Below are positions 42,738 to 47,587 of a DNA stretch of 47,587 nucleotides, one piece after another. The stretch covers positions 1-47,587 of the forward strand of contig JAEUVY010000087.1 in the NCBI GenBank assembly GCA_016786565.1. Direction: 5' to 3'. A program made the translations under genes and the position numbers. The stretch comes from Flavipsychrobacter sp. Its GTDB lineage: Bacteria; Bacteroidota; Bacteroidia; Chitinophagales; Chitinophagaceae. Every line of letters starts with the position of its first letter. Position 1 is the stretch's first letter. Under the pieces are notes generated by a model. The model was not told the DNA's origin, did no database searches, and saw only the letters and a program-made list of their open reading frames with translations.

Positions 42738-42759
42738 ACTAAGTCCGTTTTTCAGGATA

Positions 42760-42993
42760 TTATTTCGTAGCGCTTGCCTCTTTCTTAGCAGCAGGTGTAG
42801 CTTTTGCTTCTTTTTTCTTTTCAGGCGCTGTTTTCGATTCTTTCTTGGCAGATGCTGCACTTGCTTCAGTTGGCGCGATAGCTCCACCTACATTTTTTAC
42901 AGGTGCCGATGAGTTCGTCTTCTGGCTCTGTGCCATTGATGAACCTGCAAACAGAGTTGCAGCAGCAAAAAGCGGGAACATGATCTTTTTCAT
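42760..42993 (-). CDS. Small secreted Lys/Ala-rich protein
   Basis: 77 residues: a clear signal peptide (MKKIMFPLFAAATLFAGSSMAQ, about 22) followed by a wholly disordered, highly basic stretch of Ala, Lys, Glu and Ser with repeats of the type KKE-(A/S)-A. No enzyme family. The composition resembles histone-like or cell-wall-associated basic proteins. The gene is monocistronic with its own terminator. The signal peptide and terminator make it a real gene despite its low complexity. Confidence 0.8.
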   Translation of the reverse strand: MKKIMFPLFAAATLFAGSSMAQSQKTNSSAPVKNVGGAIAPTEASAASAKKESKTAPEKKKEAKATPAAKKEASATK

Positions 42994-43088
42994 ATCAGTT
43001 GATTTTAGTTGTTTTAGAATGCGAATTTATCCAAATTTCATCAGCGAAACATCAGTCGCCGGAAATTTTAAATATCTCTTCACAGCAG

Positions 43089-43742
43089 TTATTCCTGCCA
43101 CAGGAAAGGGAACAGGATCACCCCTAGCATTATAATAAGCAGATCCAGTGCCACCAGCACTATCGCCAGGTTCCACCAGCCGGGCATATAAATGGGTTGC
43201 AACGCGGTTGCTGCCAGCTTACTCAGTATCATCAGCACCGGCGTCACCAGCGGGAAACCTAGTATTGCCATCAGCGACGAGTTCTGCTGCGCCCTGGCTG
43301 CTATTGCCGACAGAAACGTAAACACCACCGAGAGGCTGAGGCTACCGGTAAGCGCTATTGTAATGTACAGCGTGCTGTGCATTGGGGGCCATCCCAGCAT
43401 CAATGCATACAGTAGCAGACTTATTACACTCATCACTACCATCAGCGCGGTGCTGTAGGTAAGTTTGGCCAGTAGAAAGGTTGTCGGCTTTACTATTGTA
43501 TAGTAGTACCTGAACCTGTGCGGATGTTCCTGTAAAAAACTCTTGGCCATAGAGTTCACCGCCACAAACAATTGCGATAGCCAGAACAGCGCGTTCCACA
43601 CTTTAGTGTCCGGCTGGCCATTCATCATGTACACTACAAACACCGTGGCGCCCACATAAACCAACACACCATACAAGGCATGCTTCTGGCGCCACTCCAT
43701 GAGCAGATCTTTTTTTACCAGCGATACGAACGATGATGCCAT
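43089..43742 (-). CDS. ccmB: Heme exporter CcmB-like ABC membrane protein
   Basis: 217 residues from the ATG at 43742 (MASSFVSLVKKDLLMEWRQ). The start is characteristic of CcmB (KKDLLxExR). About six transmembrane segments follow, with QLFVAVNSMAKSFLQE, a conserved CcmB loop, and FPLVTPVLMILSKLAA in the C-terminal half. CcmB works with CcmA and CcmC in system I cytochrome c maturation. Neither partner is in the window, so it is separated from its complex. The frame extends upstream to 43778 but homology starts at the second Met. Confidence 0.9.
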   Translation of the reverse strand: MASSFVSLVKKDLLMEWRQKHALYGVLVYVGATVFVVYMMNGQPDTKVWNALFWLSQLFVAVNSMAKSFLQEHPHRFRYYYTIVKPTTFLLAKLTYSTALMVVMSVISLLLYALMLGWPPMHSTLYITIALTGSLSLSVVFTFLSAIAARAQQNSSLMAILGFPLVTPVLMILSKLAATALQPIYMPGWWNLAIVLVALDLLIIMLGVILFPFLWQE

Positions 43743-43878
43743 CTTTAGCCTTGTTGTGTTCCCGTTCAGGGTGGGCAAATGTACTACCCTGCCACCGCAT
43801 TTTTGTCATGCTGTTTTCTAGTTTCAGTGCCCGATTTTTTGCGCTGATAAATTGCAATTATTTTTTTTCGAAAGATTG

Positions 43879-43909
43879 TTTGTTTTTTAAAAGACTGCTC
43901 TTATCTTTG
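43879..43909 (+). promoter_or_regulatory. Promoter of tRNA-Gly
   Basis: TTTG (43879-43882), 19 nt, TATCTTTG (43902-43909): exact Bacteroidetes consensus, start near 43916. Confidence 0.75.
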
Positions 43910-43954
43910 CAATCCCAAACGCAATCAGCCAAGGGAAAAGTTCTTAAAATACAA

Positions 43955-44027
43955 GCGGAAGTAGCTCAGTTGGTAGAGCACAACCTTGCCAAGGTTGGGG
44001 TCGCGGGTTCGAGTCTCGTCTTCCGCT
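43955..44027 (+). tRNA. tRNA-Gly (GCC anticodon)
   Basis: 73 nt. Acceptor GCGGAAG/CTTCCGC with discriminator T, D arm GCTCAGTTGGTAGAGC, anticodon stem CAACC/GGTTG with TTGCCAA giving GCC, and T arm with GGTTCGAGTC. No encoded CCA. Confidence 0.95.
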
Positions 44028-44036
44028 CTTTATAAG

Positions 44037-44070
44037 AAAATCCATCCTCTTTATGAAGATGGATTTTTTT
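44037..44070 (+). terminator. Terminator after tRNA-Gly
   Basis: AAAATCCATC (44037-44046) pairs with GATGGATTTT (44058-44067), followed by TTT. Confidence 0.85.
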
Positions 44071-44127
44071 ATTTAGGGAAATACCATCGTTCTCTCTATT
44101 TGTGTACTACCTCTCGGAAAGGCACAA

Positions 44128-44135
44128 TATATTTG
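44128..44135 (+). promoter_or_regulatory. -7 element before tRNA-Leu
   Basis: TATATTTG fits TANNTTTG, 15 nt before the tRNA. TTTG at 44099-44102 is 25 nt away, so the -33 box is uncertain. Confidence 0.4.
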
Positions 44136-44149
44136 CAGAACAACACCAT

Positions 44150-44235
44150 GCCCTGGTGGCGGAACTGGTAGACGCGCAGGACTTAAAATCCTGTTTGCCG
44201 AAAGGCGAGTACGGGTTCGATTCCCGTCTGGGGCA
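44150..44235 (+). tRNA. tRNA-Leu (UAA anticodon)
   Basis: 86 nt with a long variable arm. Acceptor GCCCTGG/CTGGGGC (two wobble pairs), anticodon loop CTTAAAA giving TAA, T arm ACGGG-TTCGATT-CCCGT, discriminator A. Confidence 0.95.
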
Positions 44236-44236
44236 C

Positions 44237-44283
44237 AAATCAGTAAACAGTGTGAGCGAACAGCGAACAGTGTTTACTGATTT
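44237..44283 (+). terminator. Inverted repeat after tRNA-Leu
   Basis: AAATCAGTAAACA (44237-44249) and TGTTTACTGATTT (44271-44283) are exact inverses with a 21-nt loop; T residues follow. Likely the tRNA-Leu terminator. Confidence 0.65.
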
Positions 44284-44333
44284 CTCTGTTTTCTGGCACT
44301 GTTTCTGTTTCTTCTACTCCCCACCATTTCACC

Positions 44334-44684
44334 ATGCTGATATTCGAGAATCTGGAGGTGTATAAAAAGGCCTTCTCCATCAATCAAAAAATATACCGGT
44401 TTTTAAAACACAACACTACTATAGTGCGGTACATGCGTGACCAGCTCGGCAGGGCCAGTCTCAGCATACAGCTGAACATAGCAGAAGGTTCCGGAAGATT
44501 TGCAAAGAAAGACAGACGAAATTTCTTTGTAATGGCGAGAAGTTCTGCTTTGGAATGCGCATCGATAATTGAGTTTCTGGTTGCAGAAGAAGAGATGCCA
44601 ACCGAATTCCACCTGGAATTGCGAAATGGGTTCGAGGAAATTTCAAAAATGCTCTTCACCATGATCAAAAACCTTGAAGAATGA
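44334..44684 (+). CDS. Four-helix-bundle protein, S23/23S rRNA intervening-sequence type
   Basis: 116 residues. The sequence fits the S23-like four helix bundle family: IFENLEVYKKAFSINQKIY, then SLSIQLNIAEGSGRF, and FFVMARSSALECASIIEF with a final acidic helix. The family includes proteins encoded in 23S rRNA intervening sequences and many stand-alone copies in Bacteroidetes. It probably binds RNA or nucleic acids as an oligomer; the function is not settled. It lies just after two tRNA genes, with a terminator at 44750. Confidence 0.9.
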   Translation: MLIFENLEVYKKAFSINQKIYRFLKHNTTIVRYMRDQLGRASLSIQLNIAEGSGRFAKKDRRNFFVMARSSALECASIIEFLVAEEEMPTEFHLELRNGFEEISKMLFTMIKNLEE

Positions 44685-44749
44685 CTGACTGCATAGGCTC
44701 ACTCACCCACAAGTTTCCTCGTTTGTGCTAAAAGATGCCAGAAGATGCT

Positions 44750-44778
44750 AAAATCCACGCTTGATAGTGTGGATTTTT
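44750..44778 (+). terminator. Terminator of the S23-like gene
   Basis: AAAATCCAC (44750-44758) pairs with GTGGATTTT (44769-44777), followed by T. Confidence 0.75.
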
Positions 44779-44841
44779 GGCTTTTATACGTCTTCTATTT
44801 TCAGCTTACGAAGATTATTATTGCACTGGGGATTTGTTACA

Positions 44842-45309
44842 ATGACAAAAAGGAAACTTATATTAATTTCGACTCTTCTATTTGTCGGATTACTAATAAT
44901 CCTGCACTTTTTCTATGGGCTTTTTACGCCGTACAACTACTTCACTGCAAAATGGGACATAGTAAGGGGGAAACCAAAAATCTTGCAATATGGAGAACCT
45001 ATGATGTCAGACAAAGAGGCGATTTTAATTGCCCCTAAGTTTGGTTTTCATTACAAAATCGTGGCAGGTTGCGTAGTCTCCATTCCTGAACGCAGTGGAT
45101 TTGAAGGGTACAATCTTGCCGTAACAGCCTATCTTGATAAAAAGATTGGTAGTTCATGGAAAAATAAGTTTCACTCTCAAGTTGATTCATTGTTTCTGTT
45201 GGACAGAAAAGACACAATTGAAAAAGTGATCCTTGCCATTGATGAAGTAAAACAAATGAGTAACGACCTTGACTCCTTTTCACATGGTAACCGCCATATT
45301 AATGTTTGA
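44842..45309 (+). CDS. Hypothetical membrane-anchored protein
   Basis: 155 residues from the ATG at 44842 (MTKRKLILISTLLF). One N-terminal transmembrane segment (about 5-26) anchors an extracytoplasmic domain with PYNYFTAKWDIVRGKPKILQYGEP and ends at SFSHGNRHINV. No family recognised. The longer frame from 44761 overlaps the preceding terminator and starts at TTG, so the later Met is chosen. AT-rich, with no partner gene nearby. Confidence 0.6.
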   Translation: MTKRKLILISTLLFVGLLIILHFFYGLFTPYNYFTAKWDIVRGKPKILQYGEPMMSDKEAILIAPKFGFHYKIVAGCVVSIPERSGFEGYNLAVTAYLDKKIGSSWKNKFHSQVDSLFLLDRKDTIEKVILAIDEVKQMSNDLDSFSHGNRHINV

Positions 45310-45847
45310 GTCGTACCTCCGAAAAATGGACAACCAAATGTGAGGGTTGGCGAATTAATGCCAGACAGTTCAATCAGAGTTTTTTATTATTACTCAGTTA
45401 ACCCATACACTTTAGAAGCATCGAGAATTCTATATTGATCGTTGCAGATTGCTTTCGAACAATATATTTACGAGAAGAACTTCCAAATTTGGTTCGAAGT
45501 TTTGTCAGTTAGGGGCACAAAAATGAGAAAGGGAGGGCATCGCTCTTCGCTCGCCGCTCCCTTTCTCATTTTTGTCGTCCTCGTTGAGTCTCCTAGCTTT
45601 TTCTGCGAGGGACTCAACGAAATCAGGGCGATGAAGCTCATAATAGGTTCCACCGGCATTTGTTCCCGTTGTTCCGGATTTTACCACAGCGAATCCGGAA
45701 CGCCCGATCATACCCGTTCTCAGAACGTCTTCATCTTGATGTCGCTAAGTAATATTCCATACCCTATTGTGTGCAATTTTTAGATCTGCGTAATGGGCAC
45801 TTACACTAATAGACGAAACGATGATTTTTTTTATATCAATAACGTTT
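45310..45847. repeat. Repeat-filled spacer: two hairpin elements and repeat copy 1
   Basis: A perfect 19-bp inverted repeat (45517-45535 with 45557-45575) encloses a GC-rich 21-nt loop; next to it TCGTTGAGTC/GACTCAACGA (45581-45590 and 45611-45620) forms a second hairpin. Direct-repeat copy 1 follows at 45661-45762. Short open frames here are by-products of these repeats. No gene is supported. Confidence 0.75.
45661..45762 (+). repeat. Dispersed direct repeat, copy 1
   Basis: About 100 bp, about 90% identical by eye to 46728-46830. It holds the hairpin GTTCCGGATT/AATCCGGAAC (45671-45680, 45692-45701), then GCCCGATCATACCCGTTCT and CTTCATCTTGATGTCGCT. Copies 1 and 2 flank the XRE/DUF2975 pair. 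Confidence 0.85.
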
Positions 45848-46072
45848 TCATTGTTTATTTTGGTTTGAGTTTTCTACATATTCAAGAATATCAGCAGGCT
45901 GACAATCAAGTGCCCTGCAAATAGCTTCTAATGTGCTAAAACGAATGGCTTTAGCTTTTCCTGTTTTTAAGATGGAAAGATTGGAAAGTGTAATGTCTAC
46001 TTTTGCTGATAGCTCATTCAGCGACATCTTTCGCTTTGCCATCATTACGTCTAAGTTTACAATGATTGGCAT
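45848..46072 (-). CDS. XRE-family (Cro/C1) transcriptional regulator
   Basis: 74 residues, a minimal HTH_3/YozG-like regulator: IIVNLDVMMAKRKMSLNELSAKV with the recognition helix region ITLSNLSILKTGKAKAIRFSTLEAICRAL, then CQPADILEY. It follows the DUF2975 gene with a 3-nt gap, so both are one operon. Pairing of a small XRE regulator with a DUF2975 membrane protein is a recurrent arrangement; the regulator probably controls the promoter at 46638. Confidence 0.92.
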   Translation of the reverse strand: MPIIVNLDVMMAKRKMSLNELSAKVDITLSNLSILKTGKAKAIRFSTLEAICRALDCQPADILEYVENSNQNKQ

Positions 46073-46075
46073 AGT

Positions 46076-46612
46076 TTATATAGTTAGATCATTTTCCTTT
46101 TGTAATTCAATACCTTTTTGAAAAATCAGGGCGATAACAAATAGTATTGCCGACATCATTAAGTAAGCACCACCATCACTATAATATCTTTCCGAAATTC
46201 CGGTATTATATCCGCTTTCAGATAATCTTTTTATGGCTTGTTGAGATGTAACGCTGATAACTCCTATTGAAAATGCATATCCCGTTATCCTGGTTATGAT
46301 TGCTGATATTTTCTCACTGAAAGGTTTTACCAAATTCAGTGCCTTAAATGTTTTTATAACAATGAAAAATAGATACCCTTTTAAAGCGGAGATGATAATA
46401 ATGATTGCAAGTATCAATGTATAAACCAGTTTACTTTTGTTGTAAAGTTCTGTAAGGTCAAGACCAAGATGAAGGTTATGGGTGGCAATGGGTTTAAACA
46501 AGCTAAATACGTAATTGAACAACACAGCGCCGGTTTGAACACAGTAGCCTGCGAAAATGAACCAGCAAGCTGTTTGAATTGCTTTCCAAATGAAGTCGAT
46601 TCTTTTTGTCAT
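46076..46612 (-). CDS. DUF2975 domain membrane protein
   Basis: 178 residues with four transmembrane segments (about 10-32, 58-80, 105-125 and 150-170), the usual DUF2975 plan. IKTFKALNLVKPFSEKISAIITRI between helices 2 and 3 is the conserved inner loop of that family. Its biochemical role is unknown. It is the first gene of a two-gene operon with the XRE regulator, behind promoter 46638-46667 and between two direct repeats. Confidence 0.9.
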   Translation of the reverse strand: MTKRIDFIWKAIQTACWFIFAGYCVQTGAVLFNYVFSLFKPIATHNLHLGLDLTELYNKSKLVYTLILAIIIIISALKGYLFFIVIKTFKALNLVKPFSEKISAIITRITGYAFSIGVISVTSQQAIKRLSESGYNTGISERYYSDGGAYLMMSAILFVIALIFQKGIELQKENDLTI

Positions 46613-46637
46613 GATTATAGTAATTACGTTGATTGTG

Positions 46638-46667
46638 TAAAAGTAATAAAAAATTATTGTTAAACAA
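46638..46667 (-). promoter_or_regulatory. Promoter of the DUF2975-XRE operon
   Basis: Minus-strand TTG (46667-46665), 19 nt, TACTTTTA (46645-46638). The start point would be near 46631 with a leader of about 19 nt. Confidence 0.55.
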
Positions 46668-46679
46668 TAAATATTGTTT
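46662..46679. promoter_or_regulatory. Candidate operator of the XRE regulator
   Basis: AAACAATA-AA-TATTGTTT is an 18-bp palindrome that overlaps the -33 box of the DUF2975-XRE promoter, the usual place for autorepression. Confidence 0.5.
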
Positions 46680-46727
46680 GTTTAAAGAAAATATATTCTG
46701 TTCGCACAATTAGTCCAATTATCAAGA

Positions 46728-46830
46728 TGTTCCCCGGTTGTTCCGGATTTTAGCGCAGCGAATCCGGTACGCCCGATCATACCCGTTCTCCGAACGTCTT
46801 CATCTTGATGTCGCTCAAAGTCAATCCATA
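46728..46830 (+). repeat. Dispersed direct repeat, copy 2
   Basis: Partner of 45661-45762. ATCAAGATG (46721-46729) just outside is an inverse of CATCTTGAT (46801-46809), giving it its own terminal symmetry. Confidence 0.85.
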
Positions 46831-46948
46831 CGCAATTATTTGTCATTGGTATCCACTTGCATCCGTGAAATCCCCTAATCCGTTTTTTCAGTGACCTGCC
46901 TACCGCAGGAAGGTTCAGACTAAAAACACAATCGTCCCACCCCCCCCC

Positions 46949-46972
46949 AACCTGCCTGCCGGCAGGCAGGTT
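46949..46972. repeat. Perfect 24-bp palindrome
   Basis: AACCTGCCTGCC followed directly by its inverse, with a decayed relative at 46894-46914 (ACCTGCCT...AGGAAGGT). A REP-like element, preceded by a poly-C run. Confidence 0.8.
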
Positions 46973-47084
46973 CCCAATTCCTTTTTTTTATGACACTACA
47001 GAAAACGCCATATCATAGAAATTCCTTCCTCGCAATTTCCCAAACCCACCAGACCTTTGTCCCCAAACCTATAAAACCACCATC

Positions 47085-47587
47085 ATGATAAACGAAAAGA
47101 AACACCAGGCAAAGACCCTATTCTTCCAGACAGGACTCACAAATACCCAGATCGCGTCCTTATTAAACGTCAGTCGTCGCAGCATCTCCACCTGGGTCAA
47201 AGAGGGCGACTGGAACCGACTCAAACAATCAGCAAAATACCTGCCGTCCATGCTGGCAGAGAACTGTTATCACATTATTGGACACCTTACAGAAAGTTAC
47301 CTTTCCGAGGGCCGTCTCACAAATCCCGTTACCTACAAAGAAATAGAGGGCTTGCACAGACTCACCCTCACAGCAAAAAAACTGCAGAACCGTTGCACCA
47401 TCAACGAGAACATGGAACTATTCGGTTACTTTATGGAGATGGTCTCGCAGCGCAACCCCGAGCTCGCACAAACAATACATCCCTATATCGACGAATTTAT
47501 CTCGACGCGTGCCTCGGTTTATACCCAACATATCCAACCCGATACATTCAACTCCATGGGGCGAATTCCTTTCCCCGAGGAAGACAT
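47085..47587 (+). CDS. Phage terminase small-subunit-like HTH protein, truncated by window end
   Basis: 167 codons are open from the ATG at 47085 to the window edge, without stop. The N-terminus MINEKKHQAKTLFFQTGLTN leads into a helix-turn-helix, NTQIASLLNVSRRSISTWVKEGDW, of the type seen in terminase small subunits and gpP-like proteins. Downstream are two helical blocks (KYLPSMLAENCYHIIGHLTESYL and NPVTYKEIEGLHRLTLTAKKL). Codon use is rich in C-ending codons and unlike the neighbours. It marks the left end of a probable prophage or phage-derived region continuing to the right. The match to the terminase family is by pattern. Confidence 0.65.
   Translation, partial: MINEKKHQAKTLFFQTGLTNTQIASLLNVSRRSISTWVKEGDWNRLKQSAKYLPSMLAENCYHIIGHLTESYLSEGRLTNPVTYKEIEGLHRLTLTAKKLQNRCTINENMELFGYFMEMVSQRNPELAQTIHPYIDEFISTRASVYTQHIQPDTFNSMGRIPFPEED

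Larger units (their letters stand above)
42433..42759. other. Spacer between the sdh operon and the small secreted protein gene
   Basis: Contains the sdh promoter (42474-42505), a 7-bp hairpin CTTACCC/GGGTAAG (42572-42590) and the terminator at 42702-42737. No gene is supported. Confidence 0.6.
46613..47084. other. Repeat-rich spacer before the terminase-like gene
   Basis: Contains the operator and promoter of the DUF2975 operon, direct-repeat copy 2 (46728-46830), a perfect 24-bp palindrome (46949-46972), a run of ten C residues and a segment related to 15591-15652. No gene was found. Confidence 0.7.

Noticed and set aside
45468..45783. Overlapping short frames in the repeat-filled spacer
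   Set aside because: They fall across inverted repeats and the dispersed repeat and are explained by those.

Overview
The window looks like a chromosomal contig of a Bacteroidota bacterium, most likely a Chitinophagaceae-like member of the Sphingobacteriales/Chitinophagales. The grounds are three secreted or surface proteins of which two carry type IX secretion (Por/T9SS) C-terminal sorting domains, promoters of the Bacteroidetes form TTTG-N18..21-TANNTTTG, few Shine-Dalgarno sites, an ECF sigma gene coupled to a cell-envelope protein, and a menaquinone-type SdhCAB set. Taxonomy is inferred from protein style only; no search was run.

Layout. 1-6.1 kb: partial tRNA-Gln, a large secreted M1 peptidase with a barrel-like C-terminus, a fatty-acid desaturase and sucC, all on the minus strand. 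6.3-12.6 kb: an RRM/glycine-rich RNA-binding protein, a 1.3 kb gene-free stretch with structured elements, hsp20, ffh, nadD, then a small envelope-stress-like operon (YtxH-like, holin-X-like, unknown). 12.6-16.0 kb: an AT-rich accessory stretch with a Bro-N antirepressor-like gene, a probable 127-nt small RNA, two orphan genes, a cassette bounded by terminal inverted repeats, and a 34-bp tandem repeat. 16.1-23.3 kb: gap, pgk, an FGE-sulfatase-like lipoprotein or secreted protein, rsh (relA/spoT) and a MATE exporter. 23.3-29.2 kb: an NHL/Ig-like T9SS protein, sigma factor plus membrane-barrel partner, and a methyltransferase. 29.3-31.4 kb: tRNA-Ser followed by a GIY-YIG gene and a HEPN-like orphan, closed by a degenerate copy of the tRNA-Ser 3' end. 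31.5-38.5 kb: one 2360-residue surface protein with 28 repeats. 38.8-43.7 kb: sdhB, sdhA, sdhC, a small secreted Lys/Ala-rich protein and ccmB. 43.9-47.6 kb: tRNA-Gly, tRNA-Leu, a four-helix-bundle (S23-type) protein, orphans, an XRE/DUF2975 pair between two ~100-bp direct repeats, and at the right edge a truncated phage-terminase-small-subunit-like gene.

How it fits together. The core genes serve central carbon metabolism (sucC, gap, pgk, sdhCAB), protein targeting (ffh), NAD synthesis (nadD), stress (hsp20, rsh, sigma) and envelope functions. Novelty is concentrated in three accessory patches (12.6-16.0, 29.4-31.4 and 44.7-47.6 kb) and in the giant repeat protein. The best candidates for undescribed biology are the inverted-repeat cassette at 14.4-15.3 kb, the small RNA locus at 13.62-13.79 kb, the HEPN-like gene in a possible tRNA-Ser insertion, and the M1 peptidase fused to a barrel-like domain.
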